The translations under genes were made by a program, and so were the position numbers. DNA of 64,000 bases, taken from contig JBOEGZ010000020.1 in the NCBI GenBank assembly GCA_050633705.1, positions 62,001 to 126,000 of the forward strand, given 5' to 3'. The notes under the pieces were generated by a model. It was not told the DNA's origin. It made no database searches and was given only the letters and a program-made list of their open reading frames with translations. Origin of the DNA: JAJFHI01 sp050633705 (GTDB taxonomy: Bacteria; Pseudomonadota; Alphaproteobacteria; Rhizobiales; Hyphomicrobiaceae). The first letter of the stretch is position 1, and each line of letters starts with the position of its first letter. Positions 45,349 to 54,392 of the stretch are shown in pieces.

Positions 45349-45728
45349 AGGTGGTCCTTTCTTAGTATAATGTCGTCCGGTGATGGATTGTCGTTTGGCA
45401 AGCTTGTGTTGGCACACTGAGACTGTGTCAATCTCCGTTATATATCGCAGCGCAAAATTGACTGCAATTCTGCATCCAAATTAATCCAATGGCCGTGTTA
45501 TCCAATCCGGCTTGTAAGATTTCTCCGCATGCCCCAGTTGCAGCGCAGCATCACCCTCCACAGTCTCACAACTTTGTCATGAGGATTGACCGTATTGGTC
45601 ACATTCTTGGCCCGCCGCCGACACACTATCGCTGTCAGTTGTCCTTGCTGGCTGGTTCGACGCGTGACCTGAGAACCGACAGCCGAAAAGCAGTTCGTTG
45701 GAACGTTTGAAGAGGGAAAGCGGGAATA
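45349..45728. other. Intergenic region between divergent genes
   Basis: About 380 bases upstream of the aminotransferase (left) and of a small membrane protein (right). No gene or clear hairpin was recognised; promoters for both should be here. AGAGGGAAAGCGGGAATA at 45710-45728 supplies the ribosome-binding site of the 45729 gene. Confidence 0.4.
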
Positions 45729-46163
45729 ATGCGTCATAAAAGACTTATGGGCAGCGTATTGCTGACAACGCGTGACGCTGTACTTGGATTGATCGCCTTC
45801 AGCGTTATTGCGATCTTCGTGTTGACAAAGTCAGGTAGCGAAAAGACGTTTATTTTAAACGACTTTCTCACATTGGATAGCACGCGTGCTGCAGTCGATA
45901 TAACAACTCAAAGTCGCGGTATGAAACCTTCGAGACTGTCACCATTAGAAATTCAGGGCGCTGCGCGGGCTGCCAAAACAGCTGTTCCCGTAACCTCCAA
46001 CAAAACCGATGTCATATTTCAAAGAACCAGCAGAACAACCGCAGTATTTCTGTTGGCGTTTATCTTTTCCGCTGTCGTAGCATTTATGCTGACGTTTTTG
46101 AGACATTTGCAGAAAGTGAAAGTGTACGTGGTTCCCAGCTCACGCCGGGAAAGTTGGGCCTGA
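45729..46163 (+). CDS. Small membrane hypothetical protein with two transmembrane segments
   Basis: Not recognised as a known family. The 144-residue protein has two membrane helices, at about residues 15-33 (AVLGLIAFSVIAIFVLTK) and 105-127 (AVFLLAFIFSAVVAFMLTFL), with about 70 residues between them that likely face the periplasm or cytoplasm. The C-terminus is basic (VPSSRRESW). A purine-rich ribosome-binding site (GGGAATA) precedes ATG 45729. The next gene on the same strand, 46373, also encodes a membrane-directed protein, so an envelope pair is possible. Confidence 0.6.
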   Translation: MRHKRLMGSVLLTTRDAVLGLIAFSVIAIFVLTKSGSEKTFILNDFLTLDSTRAAVDITTQSRGMKPSRLSPLEIQGAARAAKTAVPVTSNKTDVIFQRTSRTTAVFLLAFIFSAVVAFMLTFLRHLQKVKVYVVPSSRRESWA

Positions 46164-46372
46164 GAGCATTCAAGGGCCCCTGAAGTGGCTTGGATTGTCG
46201 TTTCCATCGTTTCGCCCTCTTAAAAACTGGAACGAGATCTTCTCATTCTGTTAAGAATCGTTCTCACTAGACATCCACTCACTTCTGCGGGACGTATAGT
46301 GTTTAGGTTCGAAGAATGGTGTCGAGGTTCATGGATCAGAGCCATTGACGCAATAAAACCGGAGTTTTACGG

Positions 46373-46927
46373 ATGATGCAGCGCGCCAAAGCCCAAAGCA
46401 GCCTGTTTTTATTGGGTGCTATTGCAATCCCAATTGCCTTCGGCACACTCCTGGGAAGCTGGCCATACAGTGCAAATAGCCTGCAGAAGGGGTTTGAAGC
46501 AGCGTTAGCCGAACGCGATGGCGCCGCTGTCACGCAAGCTGCAAGACGCACTGGTTTTAAAGACGTGGCAATCTCAAAAACGGCGAATTCCTCCACCGTG
46601 GCCAAGTTTGACGGGCAAATTATAAACGGGCAAATTTCTGGCAGCGAAGAATTTTGGTTGAGCCAAACACATTCCACGGGAGCAACTCCGAAGCCAGTTG
46701 CCTTGGCTGGACCTTTCAAACTTGGCGATCAATTGACCATAGGGCACGCGGAGTCCAAGCGCATCTGGACCGTCGTCAACATTTCCGAGATTGAACAACT
46801 GGTTACCGCAACATCGATTGATCAAAACCCATCGAGCTTGCTCGTGACCTTACAAGATCAGACGTCAAACCCTGTCGCTGGCCCGATTATTCGCATCATT
46901 GTCGATTCCAACGAATTGCTGTCGTGA
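46373..46927 (+). CDS. Exported or membrane-anchored hypothetical protein
   Basis: Not recognised. The 184-residue protein starts with a hydrophobic segment (about 10-34, FLLGAIAIPIAFGTLLGSW) and then a beta-rich domain of about 140 residues (LTIGHAESKRIWTVVNI, SSLLVTLQDQTSNPVAGPIIRIIVD). GGAG nine bases upstream supports ATG 46373. The 210-base gap from the preceding small membrane gene leaves open whether they share a transcript. There is no cysteine pair, lipobox or known motif. Confidence 0.6.
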   Translation: MMQRAKAQSSLFLLGAIAIPIAFGTLLGSWPYSANSLQKGFEAALAERDGAAVTQAARRTGFKDVAISKTANSSTVAKFDGQIINGQISGSEEFWLSQTHSTGATPKPVALAGPFKLGDQLTIGHAESKRIWTVVNISEIEQLVTATSIDQNPSSLLVTLQDQTSNPVAGPIIRIIVDSNELLS

Positions 46928-47314
46928 TTTCGCCTGTCTGAGGCAGCGATACTGGCGCAGCTTTGGGGCGGTGTTGCTTTGCGATCGTTGGAGGGGGTTG
47001 GTTTCTAATGCGCGCGCTGCCGCTCACGCCATCTCACCTGGCTACGCTAAATTGAACATTGCTTGAGCGTTGGGGTGCTGGCGATATGTCGGGCGTCATG
47101 CTGCCATCTCTCTCAGATTTACCGGAAAAATGCGCCCTTATATGACCCTGCTGCACCCGCTTGTGGTGTGTTGTTGCAACGACGGTCCATCGATTGCCAA
47201 AACACGCTTGCACCTTGTGTTGCAACCTAGAATTCTGGCATGACAAACCGCTGGGAGACGGGGCAGACTATGGCTGCACCGAAATTAATTATCTTTGCCA
47301 AAGGAATTCAGGGT
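46928..47314. other. Intergenic region, no gene recognised
   Basis: About 390 bases. Upstream starts (47240, 47270) of the small membrane gene fall here but have no ribosome-binding site. No hairpin or repeat of note was found. Confidence 0.4.
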
Positions 47315-47494
47315 ATGCGTCTTAACCCACCATCAATAGGTATTTTTCTTATTTCACTCGCACTGGCAACGTTAGCAATTGTAGCCAAGCTGGGCTTCAT
47401 TCCAATTCCGCGTTACCTGCCACATCAGGAATACTGGCTGGCGATTGTTGCCTATCTCACGCTCATGGTTGGCAGCCTGGTGCGTGGGCTTTAG
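47315..47494 (+). CDS. Small membrane protein with two helices
   Basis: A 59-residue protein from ATG 47315, preceded by AAGGA nine bases upstream; starts further upstream are in the same frame but lack support and would add hydrophilic residues not expected for the family. The protein begins MRLNPPSIGIFLISLALATLAIVA, has a proline-rich turn (IPIPRYLPH), and ends in a second helix (YWLAIVAYLTLMVGSLVRGL). Proteins of this form are common in alphaproteobacteria and have no known function. It lies convergent with the SDR gene. Confidence 0.7.
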   Translation: MRLNPPSIGIFLISLALATLAIVAKLGFIPIPRYLPHQEYWLAIVAYLTLMVGSLVRGL

Positions 47495-47507
47495 GACTTA
47501 GTGAACA

Positions 47508-48224
47508 TTACCAAGCCAGTGCCTTTTGTTTTTCAAAGAATCCGCCGGTAGGGCCATCCTCTGGAAGCTGTGCCAACCAGACAGCCGTTTCAGCGCCTTC
47601 TTCTGGCGTCCCTTTGGCTTCAGAACCACCCAACTCTGTGCGAACCCAACCTGGGCTTGCAGAGTTGATCTTAATATCAACATTCAGCCCAGCAAGATCG
47701 CCAGCTGTAATACGTGTCAGCGCATTTACAGCGGTTTTCGACATGCGGTAGCCGGCATAACCGGACGTCATATTACACAACTGCGCCAACTCAGATGAGA
47801 GGTTGACGATCCGGCCATATCCTTGCTCACGCATGATCGGCAAGACTGATTGCGTCAACCAAACCACACCATAGACATTCGTTGTGAAGGTTTCGGTTAG
47901 AATTTCGGTCGAAAGGTTTTCGACGGTTCCCTCACTGCGATCGTCAAGCAAAACGGCCGCGTTGTTGATCAAAATATCGATCCGACCAAACATTTTCATG
48001 ACTTCATCAACTGCCGCCTTGATGCTTTTTTCACTGGTCACGTCTAAGGCAACTGTTGGCACATCGAAACCTTCGCTCTTGAGCGACTGCGCTGCGACCT
48101 CGCCCTTGGATTTGTCCCGAGCGCCCAGAACCGGCATAATTCCGTCGCGTGCCAATTGACGGACAATCTCAAGTCCGATGCCGCGGCTGCCACCGCTCAC
48201 AAGTGCAATTCGAGTCTCTGCCAT
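47508..48224 (-). CDS. SDR-family NAD(P)-dependent oxidoreductase
   Basis: Short-chain dehydrogenase/reductase of 238 residues, cytoplasmic. NAD(P) binding is shown by the N-terminal GGSRGIGLEIVRQLA pattern and the NNAA motif (ILINNAAVLL). Catalytic residues follow: Ser in IVNLSSELAQL and the Y-x3-K pair in YRMSKTAVNAL. The ending SPGWVRTELGG is typical. It looks like the classical SDR subgroup that includes carbonyl reductases; the substrate is not known. The gene is alone, convergent with the small membrane gene, and divergent from uvrB. Confidence 0.92.
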   Translation of the reverse strand: MAETRIALVSGGSRGIGLEIVRQLARDGIMPVLGARDKSKGEVAAQSLKSEGFDVPTVALDVTSEKSIKAAVDEVMKMFGRIDILINNAAVLLDDRSEGTVENLSTEILTETFTTNVYGVVWLTQSVLPIMREQGYGRIVNLSSELAQLCNMTSGYAGYRMSKTAVNALTRITAGDLAGLNVDIKINSASPGWVRTELGGSEAKGTPEEGAETAVWLAQLPEDGPTGGFFEKQKALAW

Positions 48225-48362
48225 CCCAAAAGGCCTCCGATTCCGTCGATAGCTCCGCCAAATCTACTAAGATTCAACACCCAATTAGATACACAAGCTG
48301 TCTGCAAAAGCTATAACCGCGTAGCCCTTTAAAATGAGCGCAATTCGCGCCATATTCCGCTC

Positions 48363-51230
48363 ATGGCGCAAACACCCAAAGCAAGTCCGAAAAAGAAGAT
48401 CAAAGCCAAAGCAAAAGCTAAGGCGTCTCGACCGCGCGCTTCGCGAGGCAAATCAGGCAAACCTGAAGCCCCTCCAGCAGAAACTGCGGCGCGAACACCA
48501 ACAACACGCACAGGCTTTAGCGAGGCCCAACAAGCCGCGTTTGATTCTGGCACCACACCTACTGCTGGCGCGGGTCGAGGTGGCGAGGCGGCCAAATTAT
48601 TGCGTGACACACTGCCAGCCCTGCGCCAAGCGGGTGCTACCCCTCCACGTGGCGGGCAATCAATGTCCGATGCCCTCAATGCCATTCTCGCGCGTCCGCA
48701 AGAGCGTTCTGACTACCAGCGCGATCTCATCGACGCCCAACCCTCTATCGCCAAACATCCTTTGGTGTCTGGTGGATTACCCCCCTACACGCCTCACAGA
48801 CCTGAGCGTCCGGAAAAATCCGAAGGCGGCGAGCGTTTCAAGCTCGCGTCCGAGTTTGAACCCAAAGGCGACCAGCCAACCGCGATCAAAGACCTCGTCC
48901 AGGGTGCAAATTCAAAAGAGCGCGACCAGGTTTTGTTAGGTGTCACGGGGTCTGGCAAGACGTTCACGATGGCAAAGGTCATCGAAGAAACCCAACGCCC
49001 GGCACTCATTCTTGCACCCAACAAAACCTTAGCGGCTCAGCTCTACGGTGAATTCAAGAGCTTCTTTCCTGATAACGCCGTTGAGTACTTTGTTTCCTAT
49101 TACGACTATTATCAGCCAGAAGCCTACGTGCCGCGAACCGACACTTACATTGAAAAAGAGGCGTCGATCAACGAACAGATCGACCGCATGCGACACGCCG
49201 CAACACGCGCTTTGTTAGAACGTGACGATGTGATCATCGTGGCATCGGTGTCGTGCATTTACGGTATCGGTTCCGTGGAAACTTATACCGCCATGACATT
49301 CGCCATCAAACAAGGCGAAACGCTGTCGCGCGACCAACTTCTCGCAGACCTCGTTGCCTTGCAATACAAACGCAACGACGCCAACTTCATTCGCGGCACG
49401 TTTCGCGTGCGTGGCGATACCGTCGAAGTCTTTCCAGCGCACTATGAAGATCGTGCCTGGCGGATCTCGCTATTTGGTGACGAAGTTGAATCCATTACCG
49501 AGTTCGACCCATTAACGGGAAAGAAATCCGACGAGCTCTCTCTCGTCAAAGTTTACGCCAACTCGCACTACGTGACGCCAAAGCCAACCTTGCGCCAGGC
49601 GATGAAAAAAATCCGATCCGAGCTGGCCCAACGGCTTGATGAAATGCACGCAACAGGCAAGTTGCTGGAAGCCCAGCGCCTTGAACAACGCACAATGTTC
49701 GATATGGAAATGATGGAGGCCACGGGCTCCTGCGCTGGCATTGAGAACTACTCACGTTACTTAACCGGGCGCGCACCTGGTGAACCGCCTCCAACATTAT
49801 TTGAATATATTCCAGACAACGCTCTTGTTTTTGTCGATGAGAGTCACGTCACGATTCCGCAAATCGGCGGCATGTTCCGAGGCGACTATCGGCGCAAAGC
49901 GACACTTGCAGAGTATGGGTTTCGCTTGCCCTCCTGCCTCGATAACCGGCCTATGCGGTTTGAAGAATGGGATGCAATGCGACCACAAACGGTCAGCGTA
50001 TCGGCAACGCCCGGCGGTTGGGAATTAGAACAAACCGGTGGCGTGTTCGCAGAACAAATCATTCGCCCAACAGGATTGATCGACCCGGAAATCGAAATTC
50101 GTTCAGCCAAAACCCAAGTCGATGACCTTCTCGACGAAGTCCGCAATGTTGCAGCAAAGGGCTATCGCACACTTGTCACGACGCTCACCAAACGCATGGC
50201 AGAAGACTTGACCGAATACATGCATGAAAGCGGCATTCGCGTGCGCTACATGCACTCCGACATTGAAACTCTGGAGCGCATTGAGATTATCCGTGACTTA
50301 CGCCTGGGAACGTTTGACGTCTTGATCGGCATCAACTTGTTGCGCGAGGGGCTCGACATTCCCGAGTGCGGCCTTGTCGCCATTCTCGACGCGGACAAGG
50401 AAGGCTTCCTGCGCTCTGAAACTTCTCTTGTACAGACAATTGGCCGGGCCGCGCGCAACGTCGATGGTCGCGTCATCTTATATGCTGAAAAAATCACGGG
50501 CTCGATGGAGCGTGCCATCGCGGAAACCGAACGCCGTCGTGAAAAACAACTTGCTTACAACAAAGCAAATAATATCACACCGGAAAGTGTGCGCCGATCG
50601 ATTGGCGATGTTATGGGCAGTCTTTACGAACAAGACCACGTCACGGTCGATAAAGGGCTGGCAGAGAGCGCTGAAGAATTTGGTCACAACCTTGGGGCCG
50701 TCATTGAAGACATGGAAGCGCGCATGAAAGCTGCGGCCGCTGATCTTGAATTTGAAGAAGCCGCCAGACTGCGAGATGAAATCCAACGTTTGCGTGCAAC
50801 AGAGCTTGCGATTTCAGATGATCCATTGGCACGCCAGTCAGCCGTTGAGGACCGCGCGGGTAGCTTCGAGGGCGAGCAAAAATACGGTGCGGCAGCCAAT
50901 CTCCCCGCCCCCAAGAAGTCTGCTAAGACGCGCGCGCGAAAGCCAAGCCTTGATGACATGGGCCCAGGAACCGACCGCCCCGTACCTGCAAGTCGCACGA
51001 AAAACATCGACCCCAAAACAAAAGCCGGTGCTTTTGGCGAAAAGATTGATGGCCCCCACAAGCCAACCTTGGATGAAATGGGCCCGCATGCCTCACTATC
51101 AGTTCCAGTTGGACAAGACACTCCCCGGTCTCGAAAACCAGTGGCAACCCGCATGAGCGATGACAATCCCAACAAGCCAAAACGGACACGTCGTGGACGC
51201 CCCAAAAAAACCGGCCGACCAGGTGCGTAG
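48363..51230 (+). CDS. uvrB: UvrABC system protein B with long N- and C-terminal extensions
   Basis: DNA helicase-like subunit of nucleotide excision repair that verifies damage and recruits UvrC. The 955 residues are longer than the usual 670-700. A basic, Pro/Ala-rich N-terminal extension of about 155 residues precedes the core that starts at ERFKLASEFEPKGDQP. Walker A is GVTGSGKTF (about residue 195), the beta-hairpin region PEAYVPRTDTYIEKEA follows, then DESHVTIPQ (about 492), and the helicase motifs LLREGLDIPECGLV and QTIGRAARN. The UVR motif LEFEEAARLRDEIQRLRAT is at about 800. The C-terminal tail has two copies of a (R/H)KP(S/T)LD(D/E)MGP repeat and ends in an AT-hook-like RRGRPKKTGRPGA. 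Strong identification. Confidence 0.97.
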   Translation: MAQTPKASPKKKIKAKAKAKASRPRASRGKSGKPEAPPAETAARTPTTRTGFSEAQQAAFDSGTTPTAGAGRGGEAAKLLRDTLPALRQAGATPPRGGQSMSDALNAILARPQERSDYQRDLIDAQPSIAKHPLVSGGLPPYTPHRPERPEKSEGGERFKLASEFEPKGDQPTAIKDLVQGANSKERDQVLLGVTGSGKTFTMAKVIEETQRPALILAPNKTLAAQLYGEFKSFFPDNAVEYFVSYYDYYQPEAYVPRTDTYIEKEASINEQIDRMRHAATRALLERDDVIIVASVSCIYGIGSVETYTAMTFAIKQGETLSRDQLLADLVALQYKRNDANFIRGTFRVRGDTVEVFPAHYEDRAWRISLFGDEVESITEFDPLTGKKSDELSLVKVYANSHYVTPKPTLRQAMKKIRSELAQRLDEMHATGKLLEAQRLEQRTMFDMEMMEATGSCAGIENYSRYLTGRAPGEPPPTLFEYIPDNALVFVDESHVTIPQIGGMFRGDYRRKATLAEYGFRLPSCLDNRPMRFEEWDAMRPQTVSVSATPGGWELEQTGGVFAEQIIRPTGLIDPEIEIRSAKTQVDDLLDEVRNVAAKGYRTLVTTLTKRMAEDLTEYMHESGIRVRYMHSDIETLERIEIIRDLRLGTFDVLIGINLLREGLDIPECGLVAILDADKEGFLRSETSLVQTIGRAARNVDGRVILYAEKITGSMERAIAETERRREKQLAYNKANNITPESVRRSIGDVMGSLYEQDHVTVDKGLAESAEEFGHNLGAVIEDMEARMKAAAADLEFEEAARLRDEIQRLRATELAISDDPLARQSAVEDRAGSFEGEQKYGAAANLPAPKKSAKTRARKPSLDDMGPGTDRPVPASRTKNIDPKTKAGAFGEKIDGPHKPTLDEMGPHASLSVPVGQDTPRSRKPVATRMSDDNPNKPKRTRRGRPKKTGRPGA

Positions 51231-51566
51231 TAACCTATGGAACAGCCTGCCCAGCCCCGATAAGCTAAAAATTAACTTCTAAAAAACGGGATTTTTCCCA
51301 GCATCGGTCTCCGTTTGACACCAAGCACTGCGATGGTGACGTGGATTTCTGTGCTTATTTTGCAACGAAAAGGAGGTTTTACGGTGCAATTGCCCCAAAA
51401 ATGAACGGCCTTAAGCCCGTATAAACCATGAGGCGGGCATTCACATATCGTACAAAATCACGCGAACACTGCCGCAAGCCCTCGCGTACGCCATTAGCTC
51501 TTGCTAGGGTATAAAAGGGACTTTTTTGACAGATCGCGCCAACAACGCTTTTGGAGATACGGCCCA
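51231..51566. other. Intergenic region after uvrB
   Basis: About 335 bases before the first of two small secreted-protein genes. A purine-rich AAAAGGAGG at 51369-51377 looks like a ribosome-binding site but leads to no clear frame. No terminator with a T-run was recognised. Confidence 0.4.
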
Positions 51567-52061
51567 ATGCCTTCTCGAACATTTATTACGCATTTGCAGA
51601 CCATACTTTTTGCCGCAGCCGTCTTAATGCCTCTGGCCCCTGCACACGCCGGCAATCCATTTACATCACTCGCCGGTACGTGGAGCGGTTCCGGAAAAGT
51701 TCGTTTGTCGAATGGAAAAAGCGAAAAGCTGCGCTGCAAGGCTTATTACACAAACAAATCTGGTGGCACCAACCTTGGCATGTCAATTCGTTGTGCCAGC
51801 ACATCGAACAAATTTAACTTGCGAGCCAAGCTGTCCTACGCTGGCGGCAAAGTTTCCGGTAGTTGGACTGAAACCAACTACAACGCATCTGGTGCACTTT
51901 CCGGAAGAGCTTCAACCAGCAAGATCAACGTTTCGATCCAAGGTGGTATTTCCGGCTCAATGTCTGTTTTTATTAATGGTCGCAGCCAACGGGTCAGCAT
52001 GCGAACTTCTGACGATACAGCCTTTCGCGGCATAAACATCAGCCTTCGCAAACGTGGCTAA
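51567..52061 (+). CDS. Small secreted protein, conserved in Rhizobiales-type genomes
   Basis: A 164-residue exported protein from ATG 51567 with a signal peptide (about 5-28, ending AHAGNPF). The mature part has a beta-rich, Ser/Gly-rich pattern: LAGTWSGSGKVRLSNGKSEKLRCKAYY, SIRCASTSNKFNLRAKLSYAGGKVSGSWTE, then two more strands. The paired cysteines (Cys in LRCKAYY and SIRCAS) may form a disulfide. The pattern GTWSGSG...C...C...SGSWTE is shared by a family of uncharacterised alphaproteobacterial envelope proteins; the function is unknown. A TTCG-loop hairpin follows its stop. Confidence 0.75.
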   Translation: MPSRTFITHLQTILFAAAVLMPLAPAHAGNPFTSLAGTWSGSGKVRLSNGKSEKLRCKAYYTNKSGGTNLGMSIRCASTSNKFNLRAKLSYAGGKVSGSWTETNYNASGALSGRASTSKINVSIQGGISGSMSVFINGRSQRVSMRTSDDTAFRGINISLRKRG

Positions 52062-52112
52062 ACCACCACATCGCCTAATCGCGAATTGTTTGGTATTATT
52101 TTCAAAAGCTTA

Positions 52113-52136
52113 GGAATGCGCTTTCGAGCGCATTTC
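52113..52136 (+). terminator. Hairpin with TTCG loop after the secreted-protein gene
   Basis: Stem 52115-52122 (AATGCGCT) and 52127-52134 with the stable loop TTCG, extended by two more pairs including a G-U. It is followed by CTCCTACATTTT, so the T-run is weak. Probably a terminator. Confidence 0.55.
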
Positions 52137-52203
52137 TCCTACATTTTGTGGTAATTTTTGCCGATCGGCAACGCCGCAAAACATCTTGCAGAGGACGAAA
52201 TCG

Positions 52204-52572
52204 ATGTCGTTGAAGCCTTTTGGACTTTTACTCACCGCGGTGATTATGGCGGCTACAACATCACTTCCTTTCGACTATGCTGAGGCTGGGCGTCGCTATC
52301 GCGGCTCGAACGGCTTGGAAGCCGGTTTTGTTACCGCTCACAGCCGTTACACATCCTCGCAAATTTCTGCACCGGTACGCAGGTCACGTCTTGGACCACA
52401 AGTGCGCCTGCCAAGTGGCTATTGGACTTACTGCCGGACAAGCTGCTCAGAAACATTACGCGTTAAAACAATCGACGCGAACGCCAACCTCAACAACGGC
52501 CTTGAAGCTGGCGCCGGGCTTGGTCGAGAGTGTGGAATTTTCGGCTGTCTCGAATATCACTTGAGACGCTAA
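52204..52572 (+). CDS. Small secreted hypothetical protein
   Basis: A 122-residue exported protein. ATG 52204 has GAGGA before it; an in-frame start at 52186 is less supported. The signal peptide spans about residues 5-28 (LLLTAVIMAATTSLPFDYAEAGRR). The mature part is basic and contains two cysteine pairs (TYCRTSC and RECGIFGC), a PSGYWTYCRTSC segment, and the ending CLEYHLRR. It may form a compact disulfide-bonded domain. No function is known. It lies after another small secreted gene on the same strand. Confidence 0.7.
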   Translation: MSLKPFGLLLTAVIMAATTSLPFDYAEAGRRYRGSNGLEAGFVTAHSRYTSSQISAPVRRSRLGPQVRLPSGYWTYCRTSCSETLRVKTIDANANLNNGLEAGAGLGRECGIFGCLEYHLRR

Positions 52573-52660
52573 AATAGCACCAACATCTCCCGAGCATGGT
52601 CGTAAACAACTGAGATTGGCAATCTATTGGTGACGCTGTCCTAGCCTCACCTGTTCCAAT

Positions 52661-53329
52661 TTATGATTCATCCTTGAGATCAGGGTTGGTGTGGCGCTCG
52701 TGACCAATGCTGGAGCCATCGCCATGTCCACATATAAATGAATAGTCATCACCAAGTGGCAGCAAGCGGGCATTTATTGACTTAATAAGTTCTGCTTTAT
52801 TGGCATAGGCAACATCTGTAGAGCCAATCCGGCCACGTAGCAGTGTGTCACCCGTCACCATCAACTTGTGTTTATGACTGATAAAAACCACTGAGCCTGG
52901 GGTATGGCCGGGACAATGACGAACCTCAAATGGGTTACCAGCGACATTCACAACGTCACCGTCGCTAAGCCATCGGTCAGGCGTTACATCACGGACGCGC
53001 AAACCAAATTGTGGGGTTTGCCGGGTCATACCTTCAAGCAAAAACTTATCAGCGATGTGTGGGCCGTGGATTTCAACATCATACTTGTCTTTTAGATCCG
53101 CTGCCCCACCTGCATGATCAATGTGGCCGTGTGTCAGGAGGATTTTAACTGGTGTCATACCAGCTTTCATGATGACCGATTGAATGTGATCGAGGTCACC
53201 ACCTGGATCAATAATCACGCCCTCAAGGCTCACATCATCCCACCACAAGGTGCAATTTTGCGCCAACGGAGTGACTGGGATTACTGCAAATTTTAGCTTT
53301 CCCGCTGCCGTGGTAAAGATTTCGTCCAT
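52661..53329 (-). CDS. MBL-fold metallo-hydrolase (glyoxalase II-like), copy 1
   Basis: Metallo-beta-lactamase-fold hydrolase, 222 residues. Zinc ligands are the HxHxDH motif (LTHGHIDHAGGA), His in VRHCPGHTPGSV, Asp in VTGDTLLRG and the final His in FICGHGDGSSIGHE. The short form is near YcbL/GloB-like hydrolases, which act on thioesters such as S-lactoylglutathione, but the C-terminal substrate domain of true GloB is missing. ATG 53329 is used; an upstream TTG is less likely. It is the downstream partner of a similar gene 41 bases away; the two probably arose by tandem duplication. Confidence 0.88.
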   Translation of the reverse strand: MDEIFTTAAGKLKFAVIPVTPLAQNCTLWWDDVSLEGVIIDPGGDLDHIQSVIMKAGMTPVKILLTHGHIDHAGGAADLKDKYDVEIHGPHIADKFLLEGMTRQTPQFGLRVRDVTPDRWLSDGDVVNVAGNPFEVRHCPGHTPGSVVFISHKHKLMVTGDTLLRGRIGSTDVAYANKAELIKSINARLLPLGDDYSFICGHGDGSSIGHERHTNPDLKDES

Positions 53330-53370
53330 GGCAAAGCCCCAGTCCTCGGCCTGCAAATGCAATCAATCTA

Positions 53371-54042
53371 TCACCCGACGATAAATGGATTGGAATTTTT
53401 CTCAAGGCCGATGCTGCTGCCCGGACCATGCCCACAAATGAACGCGTACTCATCTCCAAGCGGTAGAATCTTGGTTTTAATGGCGCTGATCAATACGTCG
53501 TGGTCGCCATAGGGAAAGTCGGTGCGCCCAATCGAGCCTCGAAACAAAACATCTCCCATGAGAATAATTTTATGTTTGTGATTGATCATCACGACATGAC
53601 CTGGCGAATGCCCAGGGCAATGGCGAATTTCGAATGCATGGCCTGCAATATCGACATTGTCGCCTTCTTGTAACCAACGGTCTGGCATGACATTGCGCGC
53701 ATCAGAAATGCCATATTGCGGGCCTTGCTTTTCCAAACTCTCAAGCAAAAACTTGTCGGCCAGATGTGGGCCCTCAATTTCAACGCCCAGCGCCTCTTTC
53801 AATTCCGCTGCCCCGCCTGCATGATCAATATGACCATGGGTCAATAGAATTTTCTCAGGCGTCATGCCGGTTTCTTTAATTGCGCTGAGAATATTGGCAA
53901 CGTCACCGCCTGGGTCAACAACGCCACCCTTCATTGATTTGTCATCCCAAAGTAACGAGCAATTCTGCTGCAATGGCGTAACGGGAAGGATTGCCGCTTT
54001 TAGTTGGCCAACCGCAGTTTCCGCTTGATCAATCATGCTCAT
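53371..54042 (-). CDS. MBL-fold metallo-hydrolase (glyoxalase II-like), copy 2
   Basis: Paralogue of the neighbouring gene, with 223 residues and the same motif order: CSLLWDDKSMKGGVVDPGGD, LTHGHIDHAGGA, DRWLQEGDNVDIAGHAFEIRHCPGHSPGHVV, ILMGDVLFRGSIGRTDFP, and FICGHGPGSSIGLE. The start ATG 54042 is close to GGGCA. It lies 41 bases upstream of copy 1 on the same strand. The two copies agree in most conserved positions but differ across the rest, so the duplication is not very recent. Relation to the aldehyde module is only possible, not shown. Confidence 0.88.
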   Translation of the reverse strand: MSMIDQAETAVGQLKAAILPVTPLQQNCSLLWDDKSMKGGVVDPGGDVANILSAIKETGMTPEKILLTHGHIDHAGGAAELKEALGVEIEGPHLADKFLLESLEKQGPQYGISDARNVMPDRWLQEGDNVDIAGHAFEIRHCPGHSPGHVVMINHKHKIILMGDVLFRGSIGRTDFPYGDHDVLISAIKTKILPLGDEYAFICGHGPGSSIGLEKNSNPFIVG

Positions 54043-54324
54043 TGCCCATTTCTATCTGAATACAATTTATTCTAAATGGCTTATCGCACTGCCCAAAGAA
54101 TTACCAGCAGTTGCCAGGTTTCATTGTTTCGCGAAACCCTGCATGTCGCAAAATTCTAAACAGAACCCGACAGGTGCGCTTTGATCGTCTTTGGCGACGG
54201 CTCATTACAATACTGCATGCTTTCTTTTTCCTGCTTGCCTTCTTTTACTTGCCACCCCCCAAAAACGAGGCCGAAAATAATTGTTACAAACACAAACCGG
54301 CAGGACTTGGTATGAATAAAAAGG

Positions 54325-54362
54325 AAAACGGGCGCTTCATGACATCATGAAGCGCCCGTTTT
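54325..54362. terminator. Bidirectional terminator between ctrA and the MBL gene
   Basis: Perfect 18-bp stem (54325-54342 and 54345-54362) with a 2-base centre, A-run on the left and T-run on the right. It ends the ctrA transcript about 30 bases after its stop and could stop transcription coming from the other side. Confidence 0.92.
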
Positions 54363-54392
54363 TGCCCAATGGCATACCACCCACTAAAAGTT

